Part shown: positions 19,574-28,406 of the stretch, piece by piece | Layout of the letters: each line of letters opens with the position of its first letter | How positions within the stretch are numbered: position 1 is the first letter of the stretch | Source of the DNA: Desulforhopalus sp. | Lineage (GTDB): Bacteria > Desulfobacterota > Desulfobulbia > Desulfobulbales > Desulfocapsaceae | Direction of reading: 5' to 3' | Length of the DNA stretch: 64,000 nt | Assembly: GCA_030247675.1 (NCBI GenBank) | Contig: JAOTRX010000003.1 | Location: 490,265 to 554,264, forward strand | Notes under the pieces: model-generated | Database searches by the model: none | The model's input: only the letters and a program-made list of their open reading frames with translations | Told to the model about the DNA's origin: nothing | Position numbers and translations under genes: made by a program

Positions 19574-22543
19574 TTACCTTCTTCCGCCAGCGAGTGCTTC
19601 TTGGACCTTGCTGGCGAGGTCATGCATGGAAAAGGGCTTTTGGATGAAGTGAATACCCTCTTTCAGAACCCCGTGCTGGGCGATGACATTGGCCGTGTAT
19701 CCCGACATGAATAGACATGCGAGTTTGGGGTGGCCGGCCTGCAATTTTCTGGCGAGGTCCCCGCCGTTCATCTCGGGCATTACCACATCGGTTATGAGCA
19801 GGTCAATCGCATCGGCATGTTCCTCGGCCAAGCGGATGGCCTCACCTGGGGTGGCAGCCGGTAAAACCCTGTAACCGAAACTTTGCAACATGGTTTCGGC
19901 CAAGTCGAGGATCGACTGTTCGTCTTCGACAAGCAGGATGGTTTCGTGGCCATGGGGTGGGGCTGCCACCAGGCTTTCTTCCGGCCTTTTTTCACTTTCG
20001 GCGGCGTGCCTCGGCAGGTAGATGCGGAAGGTGGAACCCTCGCCCGGTTCACTGTAAACGTTGATGAATCCGTTGTTCTGCTTGACAATGCCGTAGATAG
20101 TGGCCAGGCCGAGACCGGTGCCCTTGCCCTGCTCCTTGGTGGTGAAGAAGGGTTCGAAGACCTTGCTCAGGGTTTCCTTGTCCATGCCGCAGCCGTTGTC
20201 GCTTGCCGCCAGCATGACATATTCACCGGGAATGAAATGCGGATAGCGGTCGCAGTAGGTCTGGTCGAATGTGATATTGTGGGTTTCGATGGTTATCTTG
20301 CCTACTCCTTCGATGGCATCCCTGGCGTTGATACAAAGATTGGCGAGAATCTGATCGATCTGCGAGGGGTCGGCCTTAACCGCCCACAGCTGCTCACCCG
20401 GCACCCAGATGAGATCGATATTTTCACCGATAAGCTGGCGCAGCATGAGCAGCATGCCAGCGACAGTCTCGTTCAGATCCAGCGGCTTGGGGGCGATGGT
20501 CTGCTTGCGGGCAAAGGCCAGAAGGCGGCGGGTGAGATCTCCCGAACGCCGGGCCGCGGCCTGGATGGCGGTGAAGCGGTCATGGAACTGATCTTCCGGT
20601 CTGAGGGTCAGCAGGGCCAGCTCGCAATGGCCAAGGATGATATTGAGCATATTGTTGAAATCATGGGCGACGCCACCGGCCAGCCGCCCAACCGACTCCA
20701 TTTTCTGCGCCTGTAAAAGTTGGGCATGCAGCCTCTCTCGTTCCTCTTCGTCCCGTTTTCGTTCAGTGATATCCCTGCCGGCGCCGACGATGGCGGTAAT
20801 CTGTCCATGGTCGTCAAGGATCGCCTTGTCCGACCAGGCCAGCCATCGCCAGCCATCCTTGGTCATGGCCCGTTGTTCCACGTAGGCGGTGTAGGGTGGT
20901 TTAAACAGGGCCTGCATTGCCTTGGCTGTTGTTTCCCGATCTTCTTCATGGACCATTGGCATGAACTGCCGGCCAAGGAGTTCTTCCCGGCGCCTGCCGA
21001 AGACCAGGCAGTAGGAGGGGCTGACAAAGAGAAAACGGCCTTCCAGGTCGACCTTGACTACCAGATCCGTCTGATTTTCCACCAGCAGGCGGTAGTTTTC
21101 CTCACTCCGCTGGAGGATCTTAAGGGCGTCGTGGAGCTTATGGGCCATGGCATTGAAACGGTCCGCCAGTTGCGTGGTCTCTCTGTCCGGACCACCTTGG
21201 ACGGTGACCGAGAGATCGCCCTCCTCCATGGCCCTGACTGCCTCGGTCAGGCGCTGGATGGGCCGGGTGATTCGGCCGCCGATGAGGGCTGAGGCGACAA
21301 CCACGGCCATTCCCAATATCCCGATAAGGATGGTGGCATTGCGGATCTGTTCGGCGACGGCGTTATGATAGTCATACTGACTCTGGGCGATCACCATGAC
21401 CCAGGGGCGGGCCTGCAGCCTGATGGCGGCATGCAGTTCCGCCTCCGAGTGAATGCCTGGACCCTTGGCCAGAAACAGTACTTTGCCGGTGTCTCTTGCC
21501 GCGTCAAGGCCGGTCAGGTACTTGATGGAGAACGGCTCCTGCTCACTCCTTCGCGGTTGGATGGAAAGACGGGAAAGGGGGAGGGGTGGCAGATTTCCGG
21601 CCCGGGAAAAAAGGTGCTGGGGGTAGCGGGAGTCGGCCAGGAGGATAAGGTTTTCGTCATAGAGACGAATCTGGCGGCCAGGATCAAGCCATTGGCCGCT
21701 TCGTTTCAGGAGGATCTGCTGGAAAACCAGGGCGTTGTAGCGGATGCGCAGTACCCCGATGATATTGCCGGTGGTATTGCGCACCGGGCAGCTGAAAAAC
21801 ACCGAGGGAGTTGAAGAGATTTCGGTGATTTTGATGGAGGACACATAGGGCTTGCCGGTGCGCAGCGCTTCCTGAAAATATTCCCGGTCGGATTTGTCCT
21901 GGCCCATGTCCAGGCTGAAGGTATCCAAAACATCGACACCCTTTTCGTCCAGCAGACCACAGGAGGTGATATTCAAGGTGTCGCGGCGCTTCAAGGCGTG
22001 GAGAACGTCCAGGACGCGGTTGCCGGAAGTGCTTGCGGCCCTTTCGGCCGGCGGCAGGCTAAGATAGCTGGCAAACTCCGGCAATAGGGCTTGGGTCCGG
22101 ATGTTATCGAGATTGTCCTGGATGAAACTGTCGAGAAGCATGGCATTGTGGGTGCCGGTTTCATCCAGCGCCTGTCTGGAAGTGGCAGTCAGCGAGTCCA
22201 GGGCGCTGTTCATGTTCAGCAGGGTCAGAAAGACCATGGGACAAAATGAGGTGAGCAGAAAACCCTGAACCAGAATCACCCGCAGTCCTCGCCGGTTTTT
22301 TCCCAGCACGAAGGCGGCTACCACGGCGACAAGCAGGGCGATCCCGGCACCCAGAGGAATGATCGGCGCGAATACGCTCAAGGGGACATCCTTGGCGGTT
22401 AAAAATCCCGAAATGACCAGGGTGAAGATCAGAGAAAAAAACAGGATCAGCAGTCCGGGGATCATCCTCCAGCCATGGCGGGAGAAAAAATCCTGAATGG
22501 AATTGCGATCAACAGGCTTTCCTGGAACTTGAGGAGAGGTCAT
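19574..22543 (-). CDS. Cache-HAMP-PAS hybrid histidine kinase with receiver
   Basis: A 989-residue membrane kinase. TM helices are at about 28-50 and 60-82, followed by a further hydrophobic stretch near 90-112. A long extracytoplasmic Cache-like domain follows ('[13 protein letters not shown]', '[18 protein letters not shown]'). Another TM near 395-415 leads to HAMP, a PAS/PAC unit ('[18 protein letters not shown]') and HisKA with '[19 protein letters not shown]'. HATPase boxes ('[10 protein letters not shown]', '[13 protein letters not shown]') and a receiver ('[15 protein letters not shown]', 'LLITDVVMP') complete it. It starts 6 bases after the stop of a binding-protein gene, so the two form an operon. 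Confidence 0.92.
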   Translation of the reverse strand: MTSPQVPGKPVDRNSIQDFFSRHGWRMIPGLLILFFSLIFTLVISGFLTAKDVPLSVFAPIIPLGAGIALLVAVVAAFVLGKNRRGLRVILVQGFLLTSFCPMVFLTLLNMNSALDSLTATSRQALDETGTHNAMLLDSFIQDNLDNIRTQALLPEFASYLSLPPAERAASTSGNRVLDVLHALKRRDTLNITSCGLLDEKGVDVLDTFSLDMGQDKSDREYFQEALRTGKPYVSSIKITEISSTPSVFFSCPVRNTTGNIIGVLRIRYNALVFQQILLKRSGQWLDPGRQIRLYDENLILLADSRYPQHLFSRAGNLPPLPLSRLSIQPRRSEQEPFSIKYLTGLDAARDTGKVLFLAKGPGIHSEAELHAAIRLQARPWVMVIAQSQYDYHNAVAEQIRNATILIGILGMAVVVASALIGGRITRPIQRLTEAVRAMEEGDLSVTVQGGPDRETTQLADRFNAMAHKLHDALKILQRSEENYRLLVENQTDLVVKVDLEGRFLFVSPSYCLVFGRRREELLGRQFMPMVHEEDRETTAKAMQALFKPPYTAYVEQRAMTKDGWRWLAWSDKAILDDHGQITAIVGAGRDITERKRDEEERERLHAQLLQAQKMESVGRLAGGVAHDFNNMLNIILGHCELALLTLRPEDQFHDRFTAIQAAARRSGDLTRRLLAFARKQTIAPKPLDLNETVAGMLLMLRQLIGENIDLIWVPGEQLWAVKADPSQIDQILANLCINARDAIEGVGKITIETHNITFDQTYCDRYPHFIPGEYVMLAASDNGCGMDKETLSKVFEPFFTTKEQGKGTGLGLATIYGIVKQNNGFINVYSEPGEGSTFRIYLPRHAAESEKRPEESLVAAPPHGHETILLVEDEQSILDLAETMLQSFGYRVLPAATPGEAIRLAEEHADAIDLLITDVVMPEMNGGDLARKLQAGHPKLACLFMSGYTANVIAQHGVLKEGIHFIQKPFSMHDLASKVQEALAGGRR

Positions 22544-22549
22544 TAATGA

Positions 22550-23524
22550 TCAGCGTGCCGAGGGAAGAAAGGAACCATCCAGGGTCTGATGGAGATCGGG
22601 GGCGGTGGTGGCGTCTCCCATGCCCATAATGAAGTCGATTTGCAGGTCTCCAATATGATGCAGGGAGGTGGGACTGTCATCAAAGGTGAATGCCGTGTGA
22701 TTATCCCGCAGTGAGAACTGTCGACAGCCCTGCAGGCTGATGTCCTCCGTCTTCAGGCCGGTGATCCGGGCAATGCTTGCCGCTGCTTCCTGCGGGTTGC
22801 TTTTCCAGAACTCGACGGCCTCGAACCAGGCACGTAAAAAAGCCCGGATATCATTTGGCCGCTGCTCGGCCAACCGCCCCTGAAAGGCCACCACATCAGG
22901 CACCATTCCCGGGGTGTCGGCGGTAGTGAAGAGGATCCGATGACCCTTGTCCACCGCCCTTGCCAGGTAGGGATCCCAGGTATAACCGGCCTGGATCTTG
23001 TCCGGCATCTGTTCGAGAATGGTCTCCGGTTCGACGTGTATGAAGGTCACGTCGGCCTTGGACAAGCCGTTACGGCGGAGCATGGTGGTGACGACGAATT
23101 CACTGCCGGTCAGTCCTCCCTGGATGCCTATCCGTTTTCCAGCCAGATCACGGGGGTTTGCGATAGTTGACAAGGCTACCAGACCCTCGGCGCCATCGGA
23201 GGTATCGGTGACCAGGACCACCTTCAAACCCGGGGTGTTGATCTTGAGAAGTTCGTACAGGCCACCGAACCCGCCGTCAATGATGCCCGCGGCGAAATCG
23301 CTGAAGATGTTGGTATAGCTGGTGTAAAGAATCGGTTTGATTTTCAGGCCATGTTTGGTGAAGAGGCCCCTGTCCTGGGCAATGGCCATCGGGTACCAGC
23401 CCGGCCAGAGATACCATCCGACCCTGATCTCCGGTTTGCTTGTGTCCGGTGGCGGTTCAGGGGCGCAGGCGGAGACGGTGAGGAGAAGAAGCAGTGCGCA
23501 GATAGTTCGATTCATATGCCTCAT
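22550..23524 (-). CDS. SsuA/THI5-type substrate-binding lipoprotein
   Basis: A 324-residue binding protein of the NMT1/THI5/SsuA type, which elsewhere bind taurine, sulfonates, nitrate or thiamine precursors. The lipobox is 'LLLTVSAC'. Family features are 'RVGWYLWPGWYPMAIAQDRG' and 'GLTGSEFVVTTMLRRNGLS'. No ABC permease or ATPase is nearby; the Cache kinase follows directly, so it may be a sensory input protein. The ATG at 23515 (MNRTICALL) has GAGG upstream and is an equally possible start. Confidence 0.85.
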   Translation of the reverse strand: MRHMNRTICALLLLLTVSACAPEPPPDTSKPEIRVGWYLWPGWYPMAIAQDRGLFTKHGLKIKPILYTSYTNIFSDFAAGIIDGGFGGLYELLKINTPGLKVVLVTDTSDGAEGLVALSTIANPRDLAGKRIGIQGGLTGSEFVVTTMLRRNGLSKADVTFIHVEPETILEQMPDKIQAGYTWDPYLARAVDKGHRILFTTADTPGMVPDVVAFQGRLAEQRPNDIRAFLRAWFEAVEFWKSNPQEAAASIARITGLKTEDISLQGCRQFSLRDNHTAFTFDDSPTSLHHIGDLQIDFIMGMGDATTAPDLHQTLDGSFLPSAR

Positions 23525-23767
23525 GAAAAGAAAGTGAGACGGTGTTTTCGAAGATCCTTCCCGGGTTGTCTCTCTGTGCTCTGGAGACGCGGGGTTTAAT
23601 TAATCGTATCATTGCGTTTACCGAGGATGCAAGTTTTTAAGGGATGTATTCTGGTTTGGTTTCGGCTGCGTGCATTGATTTTTCAGGGTATATCGGCCAG
23701 TTTTTTTGCCGCCGAGGGCTCTTCCTCGGCTCTTCCTCAAAGAAAGGGGATGGAAAAATCCCAGCCA

Positions 23768-23805
23768 TAAAAAAAAGGAGTTAAGCCACACTGGCTTAAC
23801 TCCTT
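23768..23805 (-). terminator. Rho-independent terminator after tRNA-fMet
   Basis: On the minus strand a 14-bp perfect stem (AAGGAGTTAAGCCA with its complement) and a 3-base loop are followed by eight T residues. It lies 10 bases after the tRNA 3' end. Confidence 0.93.
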
Positions 23806-23815
23806 GAATTTTTCT

Positions 23816-23892
<77 letters not shown>

Positions 23893-23935
23893 ACAGGAGG
23901 GCTTAATATACACCCAATAATTTTTCTGTCAATGA

Positions 23936-24394
23936 TTATTCCAGGTTATTGTTGGTGGCCTCGAGATGAGTGGCGAACGAAGCGATTTTACTAAGTATTT
24001 CTTCCGGCAAGCGGGTCAGCCGGCCGTCCCGGGTGACGGCGGCGTGCACGGTATAGCCCTTCACCAGGAGCCGCGGCCGGGCCAGGTCCTCCTCCCGGCG
24101 GAGGATTTTGTAGGAGAACCGGCACTTTAGGCTGGATACCTCGGTGACCGTCGTTTCGATGGTCAGCAGGTCGTCGTAGAAGGCCGGGGACTTGAAGCGC
24201 GACCAGCATTCGATGACCGGCAGGACAAAGCCGAGTTTCTCGATATCGCGGTAGGAACAGACCCACGCCCGCATCAGTTCCGTTCTGCCGATCTCGAAGT
24301 AGCGGAGATAGTTGGCATTGTATACTACTCCGCCGGCGTCGGTATCACCGTAGAGGACCCGTGCCGTGGTGGTGAAGACGGCTTCGTTACTCAT
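23936..24394 (-). CDS. YbgC-type acyl-CoA thioesterase (hotdog fold)
   Basis: A 152-residue 4-hydroxybenzoyl-CoA-thioesterase-family protein. The signature 'VLYGDTDAGGVVYNANYLRYFEIGR' region is present, with the catalytic Asp in Y-x-D-T-D-x-x-G-V-V-Y. YbgC members hydrolyse short-chain or long-chain acyl-CoA and often associate with envelope functions; the substrate here is not readable. It overlaps the apgM gene by 8 bases and ends the hom-apgM operon. Confidence 0.9.
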   Translation of the reverse strand: MSNEAVFTTTARVLYGDTDAGGVVYNANYLRYFEIGRTELMRAWVCSYRDIEKLGFVLPVIECWSRFKSPAFYDDLLTIETTVTEVSSLKCRFSYKILRREEDLARPRLLVKGYTVHAAVTRDGRLTRLPEEILSKIASFATHLEATNNNLE

Positions 24395-25607
24395 GGCGCA
24401 GGAGCTTGTCGATCAGTTTGTGGCCGGCGTTCAATCTGTTGCCGACCGTCGCATCGTACTCAATGCAGGACTTCTCGGAGAACGGCAGTCCCGAGCCCGG
24501 CTGCAATTCACGGGAGTCGTAGAGCAGGGTGGGTACCGGATCGGAGACATGGGTGCGCAGGGCCAGCGGAGTGAAGTGGTCCATGGTGACGACCACCCGG
24601 AAGTCCTCGTGGCGGGCCCTGAGGTCGGTAATTATCGGCCGGACGATACGCCGGTCGAAGTCTTCTATGGCGGTCATCTTGTTGGTAAGCGAGCCCTGGT
24701 GGCCGGACTCGTCCGGGGCCTCCAGGTGGACGAAGACGAAGTCGCCGGTCTTCAGGGCATCGATTGCCGCCTGGGCCTTGCCTTCGTAATTGGTGTCGAT
24801 GTAGCCGGTGGCACCGGGGACGTTGATGACCTCAAGGCCACCGACCACGCCCAATCCCTTCAGGAGATCAACGGCACTGATCATGCTGCCGCTGATGCCG
24901 AATCGCTCCGGCAGGGTCGGCACGCTGGGCATCTTGCCTTCACCCCATAGCCAGATCTGCGTCGCCGGATTCTTGCCGGCCGCAATCCGGGCCAGGTTGA
25001 CCGGATGGTCGGCGAGCAGCTTGCCGGTTTTGTCGAGAAGCTCCCGCCAGGCGGGCTGGGCGAGATAGTCCTGCCAGAAGGCGGTGACCTCTTTTTCGAT
25101 ATGGTCATGGGGCGGTACGGTGATAAAGCCGGGGTGTTCCCCCTTGAAGACCACGAGGTGGCGGTAGCTGACGCCCGGTTTGAAGTGAAAGGCCGCCGTG
25201 GCACAGGTAGCCTCAAGATCGGCGATCAGGGCGTGCGCCTCCTGGTTGCTGATATGCCCGGCGCAGAAATCGCGCATGGTCATCTTCTCGCCATCGCCCT
25301 CGTCAAGGGTCACCAGGTTGCAGCGGAAGGCGGTCTCGTCGGGTGCCAGGCGAATGTTCATGGCCGCTGCCTCAAGCGGGGCGCGGCCGGTGTAATAGGC
25401 GGCCGGGTCATAGCCCATCAGCGACATATTGGCAACATCGCTGCCCGGCGGGAAGCCGTCCGGAACGGTGTGGGTCAGGAAGAACTCGCCTTTCGCGCAC
25501 AGTTCGTCGATCATCGGGATGTTGGCGGCCTCAAGCGGCGTTTTGCCGGCCAGTTCGGCAACTGGGTAATCGCCCATGCCGTCGCCGATTAGAATGAGAT
25601 ATTTCAT
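24387..25607 (-). CDS. apgM: ApgM-family enzyme next to hom, possible homoserine kinase
   Basis: A 406-residue alkaline-phosphatase-superfamily enzyme of the archaeal-type cofactor-independent phosphoglycerate mutase family. Metal-site motifs: 'LILIGDGMGDYP' at the N terminus, the nucleophile region 'PPGSDVANMSLMGYDP', and 'VHLEAPDESGHQG' with later 'VVTMDHFTP'. A subgroup found beside homoserine dehydrogenase has been proposed to act as a homoserine kinase in threonine synthesis (TIGR02535, as I recall it). Here hom ends only 7 bases upstream, which favours that role. The glycolytic function cannot be excluded. Confidence 0.88.
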   Translation of the reverse strand: MKYLILIGDGMGDYPVAELAGKTPLEAANIPMIDELCAKGEFFLTHTVPDGFPPGSDVANMSLMGYDPAAYYTGRAPLEAAAMNIRLAPDETAFRCNLVTLDEGDGEKMTMRDFCAGHISNQEAHALIADLEATCATAAFHFKPGVSYRHLVVFKGEHPGFITVPPHDHIEKEVTAFWQDYLAQPAWRELLDKTGKLLADHPVNLARIAAGKNPATQIWLWGEGKMPSVPTLPERFGISGSMISAVDLLKGLGVVGGLEVINVPGATGYIDTNYEGKAQAAIDALKTGDFVFVHLEAPDESGHQGSLTNKMTAIEDFDRRIVRPIITDLRARHEDFRVVVTMDHFTPLALRTHVSDPVPTLLYDSRELQPGSGLPFSEKSCIEYDATVGNRLNAGHKLIDKLLRHE

Positions 25608-25614
25608 GGCAGGC

Positions 25615-26919
25615 CTATTCCGGATTGATGATACGGATCTTGACGGTTGGGGCGCTGCAGACCGGAAGGGCGTCGATCTCGGCCAGGGCCTTGACCACCG
25701 CGTCCTCTTCGGCCATATGGGTTCTAAAGACGATAAAGACCGGTTCGTCGGCGTCGCGGCCGTCCTGCATCACCGACTGGATGGAGATGCCGTATTTGCC
25801 GAGGATGCCGGTGATTATTGACAATACGCCCGGTCGATCAAGCGCTGTGACGCGGAAGTAATAGGGGCACACCAGCCGGCTCATCGGGGTGATGGTCGGT
25901 TTGCCGATGTGTTCCGGCAGATAGGATAAGGCTGGTACCCGGTTGATGCTGCCACTGGCGATGTTTCTGCCGATATCAACGACATCGGCGGCAACGGCGC
26001 TGCCGGTCGGCATCATCCCGGCGCCGGCACCGTAGAGCAGGACGTCGCCGACGGTATCACCCTGGAACTGGATGCCGTTGAAGGCCCCGTTGATGGTGGC
26101 CAGCATATGGTTTTCCGGTACCATGGTCGGATGAACCCGTGCCTCAACGCTATCGCCGTGGTTGCGGCTGATTGCCAGCAATTTGATGCGAAAGCCGAAT
26201 TTTTTGGCAAAACGGATATCGATCGGCTCGATGCTTGAGATGCCTTCAACGGTAATGTCATCCAATTGGACACTCTTGCCGTAGGCGATGGTCATGAGGA
26301 TCGCCAGCTTGTGGGCGGTATCGATCCCTTCGACGTCGTAGGTCGGATCGGCCTCGGCGTAACCGAGATCCTGGGCCTCTTTCAGTACCTCTGCGAAAGG
26401 GGTGCCGTGGTTGGTCATCTGCGACAGGATGTAATTGGCGGTGCCGTTCATGATGCCCTCGATGCCGAGGATGCGGTTGGCCACCAGCCCTTCCTTCAGG
26501 GCCTTGATTACCGGGATGCCGCCACCGACGCTTGCCTCAAACCCGACCTCGACATTTTTTGCCGCGGCGGCCTTGAAGATCTCCTGGCCGTGCACGGAGA
26601 GCAGGGCCTTGTTGGCGGTGACGACATGTTTGCCGCCTGCTATCGCCTGGAGAATAAAGCGTTTTGCCGGTTCCATGCCGCCGATCAGTTCGACGACGAT
26701 ATCGATGTTCGGATCGTTCAGGATATCGGCAGCGTCATTGGTGAGCCTGGTATCGCTGAACTCCTGCGGCAGGGCGGTCTCGCTGAGATCGGCAATGGTG
26801 CTGATAATAAAGGAGGTGCCGGTCTTCTTGGCCAGGCGTTCCTTCTGATTGAGAAGGGCATATGCCAGCCCCTTGCCGACGGTACCGAAGCCGATTATGC
26901 CAACATGTATTTCTTTCAT
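25615..26919 (-). CDS. hom: Homoserine dehydrogenase
   Basis: A 434-residue NAD(P)-dependent homoserine dehydrogenase: it reduces aspartate semialdehyde to homoserine on the route to threonine and methionine. The nucleotide-binding motif is 'GIIGFGTVGKGLAYAL'. The catalytic region includes 'NKALLSVHGQEIF', 'EASVGGGIPVIKAL' and 'GIMNGTANYILSQM'. The last 80 residues form an ACT domain ('RVTALDRPGVLSIITGILG'), so feedback by threonine is likely. The frame stays open to 27264, but the conserved protein begins at the ATG at 26919 and the extension is not family-like. No strong Shine-Dalgarno is seen. Confidence 0.95.
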   Translation of the reverse strand: MKEIHVGIIGFGTVGKGLAYALLNQKERLAKKTGTSFIISTIADLSETALPQEFSDTRLTNDAADILNDPNIDIVVELIGGMEPAKRFILQAIAGGKHVVTANKALLSVHGQEIFKAAAAKNVEVGFEASVGGGIPVIKALKEGLVANRILGIEGIMNGTANYILSQMTNHGTPFAEVLKEAQDLGYAEADPTYDVEGIDTAHKLAILMTIAYGKSVQLDDITVEGISSIEPIDIRFAKKFGFRIKLLAISRNHGDSVEARVHPTMVPENHMLATINGAFNGIQFQGDTVGDVLLYGAGAGMMPTGSAVAADVVDIGRNIASGSINRVPALSYLPEHIGKPTITPMSRLVCPYYFRVTALDRPGVLSIITGILGKYGISIQSVMQDGRDADEPVFIVFRTHMAEEDAVVKALAEIDALPVCSAPTVKIRIINPE

Positions 26920-27082
26920 AATTTTAAATAGGTAGGAATGATTTGTTCTGCCGTTTGGGGGGATCTCCGTCGCGCCGTTACGGTCCTTGGGGGGCGAGGG
27001 CGGTTGTCTTTGCTCGTCACTCATCGGTTCGTAACCGATTGGTCTGTCGACTGCTGTTACTGCCAGGATTTTCATACACCAC

Positions 27083-27128
27083 AAGGGCATAAGCTTCGTA
27101 TGAGCGGGCGAGCTGCTCAATTCAGCGA
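27083..27128 (+). repeat. Dispersed intergenic repeat, copy 1
   Basis: A 46-base segment (AAGGGCATAAGCTTCGTATG onward) matches copies at 40226-40271 and, inverted, at 50868-50909. It contains AGCTGCTCAATTCAGC, with a short AGCTG/CAGC stem. It lies in the hom-adk intergenic region. No gene is associated with it. See the finding. Confidence 0.75.
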
Positions 27129-27340
27129 GGGCCTTGCGGGGGTTGATCTTTCTGAAAGTAACCGCTTTCCCGGTGAAAGTCAAAATCTTACCGGAGATAT
27201 TTTTATGGCCCGAAGATCTGTTTTGGTCTATAGTAACTGGCTTGTTATGCGCTTGGCGGGGCAATGTTTCGGTGATGATGCAATCCCGGGGAAGCGTCGC
27301 TGTCGCCTGGAGCAGATGCTTTCATCCCATCCCTTTCGAG
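27129..27340. other. Intergenic stretch before adk, nothing recognised
   Basis: This part of the 630-base hom-adk gap holds no supportable gene. It is less GC-rich than the flanking coding DNA and sits between the dispersed repeat and the tandem structured element. Confidence 0.4.
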
Positions 27341-27434
27341 GGTAAGATTCCTTGTGGATTGTTGGGGTTGGTAATTGCAAAAACACGCAGATTTTTATCG
27401 GTGATCAATCTATAAATGTTGAAGGAATCTTGCC
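27341..27434 (+). repeat. Tandem inverted-repeat-bounded element, copy A
   Basis: Arms GGTAAGATTCCTT (27341-27353) and AAGGAATCTTGCC (27422-27434) pair over 13 positions, with one G-U, around about 68 bases. The interior matches copy B, sharing TTGGGGTT, ATTGCA/GTTGCA, AAACACG/AAACAC and GATTTTTAT. It is a candidate structured leader of adk. Confidence 0.75.
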
Positions 27435-27442
27435 CTCTGCGA

Positions 27443-27536
27443 GGATAAGGTTCTTGGTGGTTTATTGGGGTTAGCAGTTGCAGAAACACATCGATTTTTA
27501 TTGGAAATTTGTTTGTTAAACGTTGAAAGAACCTTA
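27443..27536 (+). repeat. Tandem inverted-repeat-bounded element, copy B, adjoining the adk ribosome-binding site
   Basis: Arms TAAGGTTCTT (27446-27455) and AAGAACCTTA (27527-27536) pair over 10 bases. Compared with copy A, an A-T pair has become G-C and one C-G pair is missing from both arms, so pairing is kept. The 3' arm directly touches AAAGGAG, the adk ribosome-binding site. Confidence 0.75.
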
Positions 27537-27551
27537 AAGGAGAAAACACTC

Positions 27552-28232
27552 ATGGGTAAAAACATCTTGGTTTTCGGGCCTAATGGCAGCGGTAAAGGTA
27601 CACAAGGCGCTATCGTCCAGAAGAAATACAATATTCCCCATATCGAGTCCGGGGCAATCTTCCGGGAGCATATTGTCGGCGGTACCGAGCTTGGCAAGAA
27701 GGCCAAAGCCTTTATCGATAAGGGTGACCTGGTACCGGATGATATCACCATCCCGATGATGGTATCCCGCCTGCAGAAGCCCGATTGCAAAGACGGCTGG
27801 ATCCTCGACGGCTTTCCCCGCTCCAAAGATCAGGCTATTACCCTGGCGGAAACCTTGAAGAAAGAGGGCCTGGCCCTTGATTACGTCATCGAGATCGTTC
27901 TTGATCGTGAGATCGCCAAGGAGCGCATCATGGGCCGTCGTCTCTGTGTCAACGACAACAATCATCCCAACCATATCGCCTTTGAGGCCATCAAGCCGGT
28001 GGAAAAAGACGGCAAGCTGGTTTGCCGGGTATGTGGCGGTGATCTGAAGACCCGTGCCGATGATCAGGATGTCGAGGCCATCAGCAAGCGTCACGGCATC
28101 TACTATGATGACAAAACCGGCACCATGGCGGCGGTCAACTACTTCAAGAATATTGATGGACCGAAGGTCATCTCCGTCGATGGCTCGATCTCCATCAAAG
28201 AGGTTACCGAAGCAATCATGAGTAAGCTCTAA
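27552..28232 (+). CDS. adk: Adenylate kinase
   Basis: A 226-residue adenylate kinase (AMP + ATP to 2 ADP). The P-loop is 'FGPNGSGKGTQG'. The AMP-binding part includes 'HIESGAIFREHIVGG' and 'GWILDGFPRSKDQAI'. The LID region is long and carries a partial cysteine set ('RLCVNDNNHPNH', 'LVCRVCGGDLKTRADD'), suggesting metal binding there. I start at 27552: AAAGGAG lies 9 bases upstream and the P-loop follows at the usual distance, whereas the frame from 27465 would run through the repeat element. It is monocistronic and followed by a terminator. Confidence 0.94.
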   Translation: MGKNILVFGPNGSGKGTQGAIVQKKYNIPHIESGAIFREHIVGGTELGKKAKAFIDKGDLVPDDITIPMMVSRLQKPDCKDGWILDGFPRSKDQAITLAETLKKEGLALDYVIEIVLDREIAKERIMGRRLCVNDNNHPNHIAFEAIKPVEKDGKLVCRVCGGDLKTRADDQDVEAISKRHGIYYDDKTGTMAAVNYFKNIDGPKVISVDGSISIKEVTEAIMSKL

Positions 28233-28279
28233 GAATCGTCATGGTTGCGCGGAGCTGATTTTCACCGTATTCCGGTGGT

Positions 28280-28320
28280 AAAGGGCCTTCCCATATCCTG
28301 GGAAAGCCCTTTTTGTCTTT
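28280..28320 (+). terminator. Rho-independent terminator after adk
   Basis: Inverted repeat AAAGGGC..TCCCA / TGGGA..GCCCTTT around a short loop, followed by TTTTTGTCTTT. It lies about 50 bases beyond the adk stop codon. Confidence 0.85.
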
Positions 28321-28406
28321 AAGTTACAAGGAGTTGGCGAGTCTCTGCTGCGGTTGTTGCCGAAAGTGGAGACGTGTTGATTTGCCCTATGGAAGAAAAA
28401 ACGAAC

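Noticed and set aside
26920..27264. N-terminal extension of homoserine dehydrogenase
   Set aside because: It covers the dispersed repeat and has no family similarity; the nucleotide-binding motif follows the ATG at 26919 at the normal distance.
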